Assembly (NCBI GenBank): GCA_028287305.1
Contig: JAQBPX010000003.1
Coordinates: forward strand, 1-48,512
Direction of reading: 5' to 3'
Length of the DNA: 48,512 nucleotides
Source: Gemmatimonadota bacterium
Lineage (GTDB): Bacteria > Gemmatimonadota > Gemmatimonadetes > Gemmatimonadales > Gemmatimonadaceae
In this document: positions 17,689 to 27,500 of the stretch, piece after piece
Layout: every line of letters begins with the position of its first letter
Numbering within the stretch: position 1 is the stretch's first letter
Notes under the pieces: generated by a model
What the model was told of the DNA's origin: nothing
Databases searched by the model: none
Seen by the model: the letters and a program-made list of their open reading frames with translations, nothing else
Made by a program: the position numbers and the translations under genes

Positions 17689-18966
17689 GTGAATCCGCTC
17701 CTCCGCGCAGCCTACGAGGGATTCGCGCGCGCGGCATCCGCTGCTGCGGAGCTCGCGCCTGCTGGTGAATCGAAGCTCGCGCGCACCTTTCGCGGCCGCG
17801 CCGGCCTGCTCGATCGCTATCGCGCCTTCGGCCGCAGCGCACGCGACACGAGCCGGCCGCTGCTCTGGGTGCACGCCCCGTCGGTGGGCGAGGGCCTGCA
17901 GGCGCGGCCGGTGCTCGAGCGCGCACGCCTGCGCCACGCTCGATGGCAGCTCGCCTACACGCACTACTCGCCGAGTGCGGAGTCGTTCGCGGCCAGGCTC
18001 GACGTGGACTTCCGCGACTACCTGCCGTTCGACACGGCAGCGGCCGCCGGCGCGGTGCTCGACGCCCTTGCCCCCACGGCGCTCCTGTTCAGCAAGCTCG
18101 ACGTGTGGCCCTCGCTCGTGGCCGAGTGCGCGCGACGCCACGTGCCCGTGGGAATGCTCAGCGCCACGCTCACGGCCGAATCCGGTCGCGGCTCGCTGGT
18201 GGGACGCGCGCTGCTGGGGGAGGCGTACGCGGCACTGGGCGCGGTGGGGGCGGTGAGCAGCGAGGACGCCGAACGCCTGGTGCTCCTTGGCGTGCGCCCC
18301 GGCGTGATCGAGGTGACGGGCGACGTCCGCTACGACCAGGTCGCGGAGCGCGCGTCCGCGTCGGACAGGTCGGCTCCGATGCTCGCCGCGCTGGCTTCCA
18401 CGCGGCCTACGCTGGTGGCGGGCTCGACGTGGCCCTCCGACGAGCGCGAGCTGCTCCCGGCGCTGGCGCGGCTGGGCGCCGACTCGCCCCGGACGATCAT
18501 CGCGCCGCATGAACCGACCGCGGCGCACCTCGCCTCCATCGAGGTGGCGGCGCGCGCCGCCGGCCTGTCAGTCGCGCGACTTGGCGCGGCTGGCGAGGGC
18601 GCTGCCGACCTGGTGCTGGTGGATCGCGTGGGAGTGCTCGGCGACCTGTACGCGCTGGCCGGCGTGGCGTACGTGGGCGGAGGGTTTCATGGCGCCGGCC
18701 TGCACTCGGTGCTCGAGCCTGCCGCGTTCGGCGCTCCCGTGCTCTTTGGACCGCGGCATCACTCGAGTCGCGACGCGACACTCCTCATCGAACGAGGCGG
18801 CGGCGTGAGCGTGACGGATGCGACGGGGCTCGAACGCCAGCTTCGCGAGTGGCTGGCCAACCCGGCCGCGCGCGCGCGGGCCGGCGCTGCGGCGAAGCAA
18901 CTGGTGGCCACCGGAGTGGGCGCCGCCGATCGCTCACTGGCGCTGGTCGAGCGATTGATGTCGTAG
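17689..18966 (+). CDS. waaA: 3-deoxy-D-manno-octulosonic acid (Kdo) transferase
   Basis: Transfers Kdo from CMP-Kdo to lipid A at the inner face of the inner membrane; GT-B glycosyltransferase of family GT30. The start is GTG at 17689, giving 425 residues. Seen: the N-terminal HAPSVGEG (the catalytic Glu of WaaA lies in this motif), LLFSKLDVWPSLVAEC, the domain linker GDVRYDQV near residue 208, then LVAGSTWPSDE, APHEPT, and a C-terminal GVAYVGGGFHGAGLHSVLEPA and FGPRHHSS nucleotide-sugar site. The usual N-terminal membrane helix is weak. Its presence shows an LPS-bearing outer membrane; no other LPS genes are in the window. Confidence 0.93.
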   Translation: MNPLLRAAYEGFARAASAAAELAPAGESKLARTFRGRAGLLDRYRAFGRSARDTSRPLLWVHAPSVGEGLQARPVLERARLRHARWQLAYTHYSPSAESFAARLDVDFRDYLPFDTAAAAGAVLDALAPTALLFSKLDVWPSLVAECARRHVPVGMLSATLTAESGRGSLVGRALLGEAYAALGAVGAVSSEDAERLVLLGVRPGVIEVTGDVRYDQVAERASASDRSAPMLAALASTRPTLVAGSTWPSDERELLPALARLGADSPRTIIAPHEPTAAHLASIEVAARAAGLSVARLGAAGEGAADLVLVDRVGVLGDLYALAGVAYVGGGFHGAGLHSVLEPAAFGAPVLFGPRHHSSRDATLLIERGGGVSVTDATGLERQLREWLANPAARARAGAAAKQLVATGVGAADRSLALVERLMS

Positions 18967-19007
18967 TCCCGAGCCCCCCAGCCCCCGCCAACCCGAGCTA
19001 CCGCCCG

Positions 19008-20654
19008 TCAGTCCGCCGACTTCACCACCACTTCACCAGACTCCGCCGGCTTCTGCTGCGGGATGGGGCGGTGCAGGTAGAACCCCTGCACCAGGTGCAC
19101 GCCCAGGTCGCGAACCGTCTGGAACTCCTCGGCGCGCTCCACGCCCTCGGCGATCACCATGGCGCCGTGGTCGTTGGCGAAGCGAACCATGGTTTCCACC
19201 AGGTTCTGCTTGATGAAGTTCGTGTCGATCGCGTTGATCAGCGAGATGTCGAGCTTGATGAAGTCGGGCTCGAGGTTGGCGATGGAGCCCAGCCCGGCGT
19301 AGCCGCTGCCTGCGTCATCCACCGCGAAGCGATAGCCGATGTCGCGGAACGCCTTGAGCCGCTCGCGGAACTTCGGGTAGTCCTTGATGGCCGTGCGCTC
19401 GGTGATCTCGATGACCACGCGATGCGGCTCCGCCACCTCGCGCTCGTTGAACGCGGGATCGCTGAAGTCGTGCGGGTCCACGTTGATGAAGAGCAGCTCG
19501 CCGGGCCCCAGGCGGCTCTCCATTCCCTCGAGCGCGCGAGCGCGGCAGAGGCGGCTCAGCTCCCAGATGAGGTCCGCTTCCGCCGCCACCTCGAACATGA
19601 CCTCGGGGCTTCGCAGGCTGCGCATCTGCCCGCGCGCCAGCGCCTCGTAGCCGAAGATCTTCTTGGTGTCGGCGTGGACGATGGGGTGATAGTCCACGTA
19701 CACGCCCCGCTCGCGCAGGCTCGTGCGAAGGTCGGCCGCCTTGCGGAGGCGTTCGCGCTGCTCGATGCTGCGACTGGCGTTCGCGGCCTCACGGATGCCC
19801 CGATAGAGCAGCCGCTCGAGCCGGATCTTCGGGTTGTAGTACACGTGCGAGCGTCCGACGTAGATGTCGAAGAGCGCGGCGATGTCCTCGCCGTGCGTCG
19901 CCTCGATGCGCCCCTGCACGTGCCGCTGGAGCCGCGACACCATCTCGGTGATCTCGGACTCCGTCGCGGCCTCCACGCCCTCGGGCGGCACGTGGAAGAA
20001 CAGGAAGTCGTCGTCGTTCGTGAAGCTCACCATCACGCGCGACTCGCCGCGGGAGCTGTCGTCCAGGAACTCGCGCACCGCCGCCGCCGTGGTCTCGAGC
20101 ACGGCGTCCAGCTTCTCCCACCCGTAGATCTCCTCGATCTTCGAGTAGCGGACGAAGTTGAAGTAGAGCACCACGATCTCGCCGCGATCCTTGATCAGCT
20201 GTCGCGTGCGCTCGATCACCACGGGCAGCGTGGGCAGCCCCGTCATTGCGTCGTGCAGCAGGTGCTCGTACTCCACGCGCTCCACGCGGTCCGCAAGCGT
20301 GCCCACCGGCGCGCCACGCGCGACGGCGGAGCGAATGCGCGCGGAGATCTCCGTGGGGTCGCCCGGCAGGCGGTACCACTCCTCCACCCGCAGCTCCACG
20401 GCACGGCGGCGTGCCGTCTCGTCGCTGCAGCCCACCACCACCGGGATCATCCGCTCGTGCGCGCGCTCCACGATGGCGCGCACGATCGAGGGATCGGACG
20501 CCGTGAGGTGCACGCAGCGCACGCCGGTCACCTCGTCGAGGGCCGCGAGCAGCGAGGCTGCGTCGCGTGGCTCCACGCACCAGCCATCCAGCCGCTCCAC
20601 CGCGGTGCGGAGGAGTGCGCCGTCACTATCCGCGAGGAGGACGAGCTCGCTCAA
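19008..20654 (-). CDS. EAL-domain c-di-GMP phosphodiesterase with degenerate GGDEF and receiver-like N-terminus
   Basis: I place the start at TTG 20654 (MSELVLLADSDG after conversion), ten bases after the response-regulator stop; the longer frame to 20744 overlaps that gene by 80 bases and begins with Arg/Ser/Pro-rich sequence. Residues ~1-110 look like a receiver domain without the phospho-Asp pattern. A GGDEF-like domain follows (~115-290) whose active site reads FTNDDDFLFF instead of GGDEF, so cyclase activity is unlikely. The EAL domain (~310-540) keeps the key elements: YEALARG, LFINVDPHDF, VIEITERTAI, VDDAGSGYAGL, PDFIKLD, VIAEGVE and QGFYLHRP. It should hydrolyse c-di-GMP to pGpG. It is probably cotranscribed with, and may receive signals through, the adjacent response regulator. 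Confidence 0.88.
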   Translation of the reverse strand: MSELVLLADSDGALLRTAVERLDGWCVEPRDAASLLAALDEVTGVRCVHLTASDPSIVRAIVERAHERMIPVVVGCSDETARRRAVELRVEEWYRLPGDPTEISARIRSAVARGAPVGTLADRVERVEYEHLLHDAMTGLPTLPVVIERTRQLIKDRGEIVVLYFNFVRYSKIEEIYGWEKLDAVLETTAAAVREFLDDSSRGESRVMVSFTNDDDFLFFHVPPEGVEAATESEITEMVSRLQRHVQGRIEATHGEDIAALFDIYVGRSHVYYNPKIRLERLLYRGIREAANASRSIEQRERLRKAADLRTSLRERGVYVDYHPIVHADTKKIFGYEALARGQMRSLRSPEVMFEVAAEADLIWELSRLCRARALEGMESRLGPGELLFINVDPHDFSDPAFNEREVAEPHRVVIEITERTAIKDYPKFRERLKAFRDIGYRFAVDDAGSGYAGLGSIANLEPDFIKLDISLINAIDTNFIKQNLVETMVRFANDHGAMVIAEGVERAEEFQTVRDLGVHLVQGFYLHRPIPQQKPAESGEVVVKSAD

Positions 20655-20664
20655 TTGCGCACGC

Positions 20665-21060
20665 TCAAGTGGCGAGGGTCTTCTGCATGGCCAGGTTGCG
20701 CTCGACGGTGGTCGCGAGCTGCGGCAGGTCGAAGGGCTTCGCAACGTAATCGTCGGCGCCCGTCTGCAGCGCCTCGCGCTTGTCCTCCCACTGGTCGAGT
20801 GCCGTGACCATGATGACGCGCACGGTGCGCCCGAGCTCCGCGTGCGACTTCATGATGCGGCAGACCTCCCAGCCGTCCCGCCCCGGCATCATCACGTCCA
20901 GCAGCACCAGCGAGGGCTTGACCGTCTCGAACAGTGCCAGCGCCTCGTCGCCATCGTGCGCGACGTGAATCGGATACCCGCGCGCCTCCAGGTACTCCCG
21001 GATGATCTCTGCATTGTCCGAGTTGTCGTCGACGACGAGGATCGGCGGAAGTTGCGACAT
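20665..21060 (-). CDS. Single-domain response regulator
   Basis: 131 residues forming one CheY-like receiver domain: acidic pair VVDDNSDN at residues 9-16, phospho-acceptor Asp55 in LVLLDVMMPGRDGWE, conserved Thr in IMVTALD, and Lys in DDYVAKPFDLP. There is no output domain, so it acts through protein contacts. The EAL protein begins ten bases downstream, which makes it the likely partner. No histidine kinase is in the window. Confidence 0.93.
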   Translation of the reverse strand: MSQLPPILVVDDNSDNAEIIREYLEARGYPIHVAHDGDEALALFETVKPSLVLLDVMMPGRDGWEVCRIMKSHAELGRTVRVIMVTALDQWEDKREALQTGADDYVAKPFDLPQLATTVERNLAMQKTLAT

Positions 21061-21155
21061 GTGGTGTTTCCAGGCTGCGAGGGACGTCTACCGGGCTGAA
21101 GGGGGCAAGTCACAGGCCATGTAAGGGGTTTCATGGCCCTCGCGAGGGCGAAAAG

Positions 21156-21839
21156 CTAGTGTCGGCCCATGGCCCACGAGAGGCCCACTCCCCATGAGGT
21201 CCCACTCGGCCCGGGCTTTCCAGCCTTGGCCTTCGCTCCCATGTCGACGCCCGCGGTCAGGCCGAGCGAAGCGGTAACGCCAATATCCACGCCGATGCCA
21301 GTCCTGAAGGTAGTTGACGTGATGGTGGCGGTATTGTCTTGCGTTTGTGACGTGATTGCGGCGTATGGCGTGGCGTAGAGGGAAATGCCCTTGAGCATGC
21401 TCATCGCGTGGCGAAATCCTACGGTGGCGCCCACCGGCGCAGTAGACAAGCCGATCTGCCCTGCCTTGGTCGAACCGAACTTGCCTCCATATCCCAGGAA
21501 TGCCCCCAGGCCGACCTGGCCACCGGCGAACTGAAAGAGCGTTCCCGTCAGCCGTGCTCCGTACACCGCCTGCTGGCCGTTGCCCGCGGCGTTGCTCGAT
21601 CCAGCCCCGGCCGAGACCCCGAAGCGGCCTCCGAAGCCGAGCGAGGCGGCACCGGCGAACACGGAGGCCCCGCCACCGCCGGCGAAGTCGCCCGCGATGG
21701 TGATGCCCGGATTGAAGAAGGCATTCTGGAGCACGGGCGCGCCGGGCAGCTGGGCGACTGCCGGAAGCGAGGCGAGGGTGAGCATCAACAGGGCAGCGAG
21801 GCCCTGCCGGCGGCGCGGAATCACGATTTCGGATGGCAT
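21156..21839 (-). CDS. Secreted Gly/Ala-rich protein, probable outer-membrane barrel
   Basis: 227 residues from the ATG at 21839, followed by a signal peptide (GLAALLMLTLASLPAVAQ). The mature protein has about ten short amphipathic strands rich in Gly, Ala, Ser and aromatic residues (SLGFGGRFGVSAGAG, VYGARLTGTLFQFAGGQVG, GLGAFLGYGGKFG, GISLYATPYAAITSQTQD) and ends in GVGLSWAMGRH. This is the pattern of a small outer-membrane beta-barrel. No named family is recognised. The upstream extension of the frame overlaps the divergent lipoprotein gene and is not used. Confidence 0.75.
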   Translation of the reverse strand: MPSEIVIPRRRQGLAALLMLTLASLPAVAQLPGAPVLQNAFFNPGITIAGDFAGGGGASVFAGAASLGFGGRFGVSAGAGSSNAAGNGQQAVYGARLTGTLFQFAGGQVGLGAFLGYGGKFGSTKAGQIGLSTAPVGATVGFRHAMSMLKGISLYATPYAAITSQTQDNTATITSTTFRTGIGVDIGVTASLGLTAGVDMGAKAKAGKPGPSGTSWGVGLSWAMGRH

Positions 21840-21972
21840 ATGGATGGGATCGGGATCAGTAGGATGACAGGAGGGCAAGCGCCGTGCGCGACCATATGTG
21901 TGCGTCCGCCTTTCGCTCCGCTGCGCACGGGTGCATTTTGCCCTCGGTATCACCCTCTGGAGAAAAAATCGA

Positions 21973-22491
21973 ATGATTCCTCCCCGTCCGCTCGCGGCGG
22001 CCCTCGTGCTCGTCGCGGGAGCCTGCGCCTCCGTTCCCAAGACTGCGACCCAGGAGACCACCGGCAAGCTCGCGCCGGTCAACACCTGGACCGGTAGCTT
22101 CGCCCCCATGCTTCAGAGCACCGGGGGTGGCGGCCAGGCCGGCTCGAATCCCGGTTCCGGCACACAGCGCCTCTACGGTAGCGCCTCCATCACTGCCACC
22201 GGCCGGGATGGATACTATCAGGTCCATCTCTCGCTGACGTCCCCCCGTGGCGCCGAGTCGCTGAGCTGGAGCGTGGTGCCTGGCCGCTGTGGCTCCGGTG
22301 GCCTGCCCATCGTCCAGCCGAGCAACCTGCCCCCGCTGGAGATGCGCGCCGCCGGCAATGGCGACATCACCGCCGAGGTGCCCTTCACGCTCGAGAGCAC
22401 GGGCGGCTATCACGTGAACATCTACCAGGGTGGCGGCAACAACCTCGAGGCGGTCATCGCCTGCGCGAACATGCGCTTCGCGAGGAAATAG
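21973..22491 (+). CDS. Small lipoprotein of unknown function
   Basis: 172 residues from the ATG at 21973, with GGAGA nine bases upstream. A lipoprotein signal MIPPRPLAAALVLVAGACAS with lipobox AGAC is followed by an all-beta domain of ~130 residues: GSASITATGRDGYYQVHLSL, SLSWSVVPGRCGSGG, GDITAEVPFTLESTGGYHVN, AVIACANMRFARK. Two Cys (in GRCGSG and IACAN) may form a disulfide. The shape resembles a small Ig- or jelly-roll-like secreted domain; no family is recognised. Followed by a strong terminator, so it is monocistronic on the 3' side. Confidence 0.8.
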   Translation: MIPPRPLAAALVLVAGACASVPKTATQETTGKLAPVNTWTGSFAPMLQSTGGGGQAGSNPGSGTQRLYGSASITATGRDGYYQVHLSLTSPRGAESLSWSVVPGRCGSGGLPIVQPSNLPPLEMRAAGNGDITAEVPFTLESTGGYHVNIYQGGGNNLEAVIACANMRFARK

Positions 22492-22517
22492 CACCGGCGC
22501 GCTGCATTGAACGAGAA

Positions 22518-22553
22518 AGCTCCCCTCGCCGGTCTCGGCGAGGGGAGCTTTTT
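22518..22553 (+). terminator. Intrinsic terminator of the small lipoprotein gene
   Basis: A 13-bp perfect stem (22518-22530 and 22537-22549), 6-base loop and a run of five T at 22549-22553. Confidence 0.9.
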
Positions 22554-22567
22554 GTCTGCGTTCGGCG

Positions 22568-22923
22568 TGGCGGGTATGCGCATCCCGACCAGCGTGACAT
22601 CCCAGCGATCGAAACGCGAGTGGCGGGTATGCGCATCCCGACCAACCTGGCATCCCAGCGATCGAAACGCAGATGGCCGCCGCACTGCAACGGCAGATGG
22701 CCGCGAGGTAATTCACTGGGCATGTCCTGATTCCCAGTTTCTCTCCGCGCTGGTCCGCGCTCGTCCGCGGCGGCAGTTGCTTTTGGAACAGCCTTAGCCG
22801 CGAACGAGCGCGGAGAGGCACGACTCATCCTGCAACTTGCATTTTTCTGCCGTTGCAGTGCAGCGTCCATTCGCGTTTCGATCGTTGGGATGCCAGCGTG
22901 GTCGGGATGCTCATACCGGCCAC
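22568..22923. repeat. Nested inverted-repeat element without a gene
   Basis: Two 53-base direct copies (22568-22620 and 22621-22673) of a unit containing GGTATGCGCATCCCGACC and CCCAGCGATCGAAACGC are matched by one inverted copy at 22873-22923. Inside these, a second pair of arms carries the inverted motif GCACTGCAACGGCAG (near 22682-22696 and 22847-22861), and inside that a third pair carries CTCTCCGCGCT with CGCGGACGAGCGCGG-type sequence (22741-22772 and 22796-22818). No coding frame is evident. The arrangement is a ~356-bp imperfect palindrome with three nested layers, lying between two terminators. Confidence 0.85.
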
Positions 22924-22944
22924 TCACGCGTGCACAAACAAGAC

Positions 22945-22968
22945 GGCCCCGGGCTTTCGCCCGGGGCC
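22945..22968 (-). terminator. Intrinsic terminator of the susCD operon
   Basis: 10-bp perfect GC stem (22945-22954 and 22959-22968) with tetraloop TTTC (GAAA on the minus strand), about 25 bases past the susD stop; the minus-strand tail GTCTTGTTTG is moderately T-rich. Confidence 0.8.
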
Positions 22969-22993
22969 GCCTCTTCCATCATCCCTCGACTGC

Positions 22994-24538
22994 TCAGGGG
23001 ATCGGGTTGCCGCAATCGTCCGCGCCAACACCACCGCAGGTGTACACCGGCAGCAGCAGCACGCCGAGCTCCTTCGCAGGAACCGGCAGCGACCGCGGAC
23101 GGCCAGCCTGCATCTGCTCGAAGCGACGTGCATCGCCCCAGCCGACCACCACGTTCGTGCCGTAGAGCTCCAGGAGGCGCTCATACATCACGGCATCCAG
23201 CATCGAGCCGCAAGCACCAGCGGCCGTCTTCGGAAGGCAGTCCGCCGAGGCGGGCACGCCAGCCGTGGTGATCGCCGGCAGCTTGCCGCGACCGACACGG
23301 GTCTTGTTGATCATGTCCGCTGCGCGCTGGAGGTTGCCACCCGTACGGATGAGCGCCTCGGCGATCAGCAGGTCATTTTCCGCCGCGATCATGTTCGGCG
23401 TCAGGCCGAGGAAGCCGTTCGGCTGCCCACGGGCCATGTAGAGGTAGCGGCGATACGACCACGGCGAGAGAAGGAACACGCCGCGCGTCGGGTCACCGAT
23501 CGTGCCGCCGTTGTAGAGGAAGTCCGTGGCAAGACGCGCGTCGGGCGAGGTCGCCTTCGGCGGGATCGTGGTGGACGTCATCTTGAGCGGCTGGCTCGGA
23601 TCCATGGCATGAATCACACGGAAGTCGACACGGGTCCAGCTGTCCGTGTTGGCGTAGGCCGTGTAGTTGTTGCCGAAGGGGTTCGAGCTCGTGACCGTGA
23701 GCGAGAAGTCCAGGCCCGGGGCGGTCGTGGAGGTCGAGATGCCCTTTTCCGCGTACGACAGCACACGGGACCACGCGGCGGCGGTGTTCTGCGCGCCGGT
23801 GCGGCTCGTCTGCGAGATCGTGCGGGCGGCGAGCGAGGCGGCGTACTTCGCGAGCTTGTCGCCGGTCAGGCCCGTGGGTCCACCCAGATCTTCCACGTAC
23901 TGCGTGAGGATCGTGTACGTCTTGCCGGTAGCCGAGGCGATCACCTTGTCGAAGCGCGCGAGCGCGGAATCACGAACTTCCGGGAACGGGCGCAGCGTGA
24001 GGGTGTTCGGATCCGACTGGTCGCTCGGAATGAACGCCTTGTCGTAGATCATCGCCAGCTGGCTGATGGAGGCGGCCCAGGTGAAGTCGGCGAAGTCCGT
24101 GTAGGCTGCCGTCTGGTCCGATCCCTCGAGCACGAGCTTCACGCCATTCTTGATGGCCTTGAGACCGTCGTTCGACGAACCGATGGCGGAGTAGAGACCC
24201 TGCCACGGGGACAGCGAGACGTTCTGGTCGGTGCCGCCGGAGATGTTGGCGTACGGGATCGAGGGCTCCTGGCCGTTGAAGCGCATGCCGAAGTTACCGA
24301 AGTTGCCGGTCGCTTCGTCCGCCGCCACGGACATGCCGATGATCTCGACGTTCTGCGCCGCGTTCCAGTAGCCGGCGATGCCACCGCCGATGACGTTGCG
24401 CACGTCACCGGGGTTCGACAGCGCCTTCGCCTGGTCCGGGTTGTTCAGGTTCGGGACCGTGAGGTCCTTGCTGCACGCGGTCGACACTGCCAGGGCCGCA
24501 ATGGCCCCGGCAAGCGTCACCTTTCGAAGGTTCTTCAT
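22994..24538 (-). CDS. SusD/RagB-type outer-membrane lipoprotein
   Basis: Surface glycan- or nutrient-binding lipoprotein that forms the lid of the SusC transporter encoded just upstream (18-base gap). I use the ATG at 24538, since GGAG is 11 bases before it; an ATG at 24547 has only a 2-base spacer. The signal MKNLRKVTLAGAIAALAVSTAC has its lipobox at STAC. The helical TPR-like core with FTWAASISQLAMIYDKAF and the C-terminal RYLYMARGQPNGFLGL and ENDLLIAEALIRTG are typical of SusD/RagB proteins (514 residues). Substrate cannot be read from the sequence, as no glycosidase or peptidase gene adjoins the pair. Confidence 0.92.
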   Translation of the reverse strand: MKNLRKVTLAGAIAALAVSTACSKDLTVPNLNNPDQAKALSNPGDVRNVIGGGIAGYWNAAQNVEIIGMSVAADEATGNFGNFGMRFNGQEPSIPYANISGGTDQNVSLSPWQGLYSAIGSSNDGLKAIKNGVKLVLEGSDQTAAYTDFADFTWAASISQLAMIYDKAFIPSDQSDPNTLTLRPFPEVRDSALARFDKVIASATGKTYTILTQYVEDLGGPTGLTGDKLAKYAASLAARTISQTSRTGAQNTAAAWSRVLSYAEKGISTSTTAPGLDFSLTVTSSNPFGNNYTAYANTDSWTRVDFRVIHAMDPSQPLKMTSTTIPPKATSPDARLATDFLYNGGTIGDPTRGVFLLSPWSYRRYLYMARGQPNGFLGLTPNMIAAENDLLIAEALIRTGGNLQRAADMINKTRVGRGKLPAITTAGVPASADCLPKTAAGACGSMLDAVMYERLLELYGTNVVVGWGDARRFEQMQAGRPRSLPVPAKELGVLLLPVYTCGGVGADDCGNPIP

Positions 24539-24555
24539 GGAAGTCATGTCTCCGG

Positions 24556-27500
24556 TCAGTAGTTGATCGTGATCTGGCCAGTGACCTGACGGAGCGACGG
24601 ATAGCGGAAGCCGTCGAGGCGGAAGTTGAAGTCGTCACCGGCAAGGGTCTCCGGATCCGCGCCCGAGTACTTCGACCACGTCTTCAGGTTACGGCCGATC
24701 AGCGCGACCTTGACGCCATTCGTGAACCGGCTGAGGCCGATCGCGGAACGGACGCTGTTCGGAAGCGTGTAGTTCACCGACAGCTCGCGGAGCTTGGCAT
24801 AGCTGCCATTCTCGACGAAGTAGCTGTTCGGACCGAGGCCGTCGTAGAACGACGCCGAGTAGAACTCGACCGGCTTGCGCTCGGCTGCGGGCTTGGACGA
24901 CTGGTCCTCATCCGCATGACGGTAGTCCTGGAACATCCACTGCTTGGTGAAGTTGTACACCTGGCCGCCCTTCACGCCGTCGACCAGCATGTGGACGCCG
25001 AAATCACCGAAGCGCACGTCGTTCGTCACGCCGTAATTGAAGTCGGGGTTCACGTCCCCGATCTTCACCAGCGTGTTGTTCGTCGGATCGACGTACTTGA
25101 TCGGACGCTCGTTGACGGTGTGGTACGCGGTCTTGAGGACCACGTAGCCCAGCTCGTTGACGACGTAGTTGTCCGTCGTGAAGGCGGTGTTCGCCTTGTT
25201 GACCGGGTTGTCGATCAGCTCGCTGAGGTTCTTGACCCAGCGCGCGCCGTACATCACGCCGAGGCGCTCACCCTGCTTGTAGTAGAACTGCTGGCCCTGG
25301 TTCTGGCCGAAGGCATCCGTGTTGTTGAACGGCGCAACACCGAGGCGATCGATGAACTGGCGCGTGTGGTCGCCCGTCAGCGTCATGTTCCAGCTGTACT
25401 TCGACGCCTCCAGGATGCGCGTGCTGAGCATCAGTTCCAGCGTGCGGGCCGAGACGTCGGCCGCATTCTGCACCTGCGAGACGAACCCGCCGGACTTGGC
25501 GGAGGAGAGCGGCACGTTCAGGAACGCGCCCTTCGTCACGCGATCGGCCTTCGTCAGCTCGAGCGAGAAGCGATCGAGGAAGTCGGCGTTGATCGAGTAC
25601 TCGTTCTCTCGCTGCTCGGCCGGCTTGAGGTCCTTGTTGCCGAGGGTGTTCTTCGAGAGCGTACCGTTGGACAGGTTGTAGCGCTCGTACTGGGAGGTGA
25701 ACCCAGGACGGAGGCCCGCCGTTCCAGTCGCCACGCGGATCTTCAGTTCCTGGACGCCCGGGATCGTGAAGTCCTGCGAGATGCGGTATGCGGCCGAAGC
25801 GCCGTAGTAGTCGCGGTAGCGATCGTTCGAGCCGAAGAGCGACGACCCATCGCGGCGATACACGAGCTGCGCGAGGTAGCGGTCCTTCACGTCGAACATC
25901 TGCGTGACGTACTCATCCTGCGCCCGAATCGTCTGCTGCGACGACGACTGCGCGTTCTGCGTCGGATCGCCGCCGTTGAGGGTCGGGAGGTCGACGTTGA
26001 GCTTGCCCGAGCTGCCAGCCTGCGTGGCCTGGTAGGAATCCTCGAGGAGGTACGTGAGCCGGGTGGTGCTCTTGACGGCCCAGAAGTGGTTGCTGGACGT
26101 CGCGTTGAGCTGCGTGTTCTGGTTCGTCGAGCGGAAGAACGACTCGGAGTACGTGCCGTTGCCTGGCACGCCCTGGTCGGTCAGGAAGCCCTTGAACGCG
26201 TAGTTCGTGTTGTTCGTGTTCAGGCGGTCGGTGCCGTAGGTCCCGTCGAACGTGAGCCACGTCGTGGGGCGGTAGCGGCCGGTGAACGAGCCGAACATGC
26301 GCTCACGACGGAAGTTCTGGTCGCGGGCGAAGAGGTCGTAGAGCGGGTTGTCGCGCGCGCTCGGCGAGACATCGGTGGGGAGGTGGCGGTTGAAGCGAAC
26401 GTCGTTCGCGCCAGCCGGGAACTCCAGGTTGATGTCGGGCGGAGCCTGCAGCAGCGCGAAGAACGGACCACTGCCCGTCGGATCCTGGTCGTTGTTGGAG
26501 AGCGCGTACAGCACGCTCGCCGACATGTCGAGGTTCTCGAGGAGGCCCTGATCGAAGTTGACGCGGATGTTGTCCTTCTTCTCGCCGTTCACGAAGGGCA
26601 GGATGCCCTTGTTGCGCTCGGTCGAGTACGAGGTGCTCAGGTTGAGCGCCTGGCGGCGAAGGCCAAGGTTCACGTACGTGTTGCCGAAGTCGCCGTTCTT
26701 CATCCATTCCTTCTGCTGGTTCACGAGCGCACCGGGATAGTTGTTGTCCGCGATGTGATCGGTGTCAGCCACGCGCACGCCACCGCTCAGGACGAACGTG
26801 CCGTCCGCATTGAGCTTGTAGTGGTGGTGCAGGTTGATCGGAACGAACTTCTCCTGGTTGCCGGAGCCGGCCTCACCACGGGCGGTGAGCGAGAAGCGCG
26901 TGTCCGACGCGTTCTTGCCGCGCTTGGTGATGATGTTGATCACGCCGTTGGCCGCGTCGGAGCCGAAGGTGTTGGCCGAGGCCGCACCCTTCAGGACTTC
27001 GATGGACTCGATGTCATTCGCGTCGAGGTCGGCGAGCGACCCGCGCGTGATGACACCGTCGACGATGAGCAGCGGCGTGGAGCCGCCGATCGACAGGTTG
27101 GTCGAACCGCGCAGGCGGATGACCGGGTTGGCGCCGGGGGTGCCGCGGGCGATCGCGATGCGCGCGCCGGCGACCTTGCCCTGCAGTGCGCCGATCGGCG
27201 ACACGGAGGGCACCTGGCTGATCTCGGCCTCACCCACGTGGGTGACGCCGATCGTCAGCTTCTTGGAGGACGTCGCTTCCGCAACGCCCGTGACGACCAT
27301 GGCGTCGAGCTTGACCGCCTCCGACTTCAGCGTGAAGTCGACCGTCTGGCTGCCTGCCGTGACGGCAACCTGGCGGCTCTGGGGACCGAACCCCAGGTGA
27401 CGTGCCGCAAGGATCACGCTCTGACCCGACACCCGCGCCGCCGGGACGCTCAGCCGGTACACACCATTCGTGTTCGTGAGGACGTTCATCCCCATCGACG

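Noticed and set aside
18849-20807. 652-residue plus-strand frame opposite the EAL gene
   Set aside because: Antisense to intact EAL motifs; His/Val/Arg-rich product.
22568-22673. Direct 53-bp repeats as a possible CRISPR array
   Set aside because: Two copies directly abut with no spacer, a third is inverted, and there are no cas genes.
22853-24562. 569-residue plus-strand frame opposite SusD
   Set aside because: Antisense to SusD and starts inside the palindromic repeat; no motifs.
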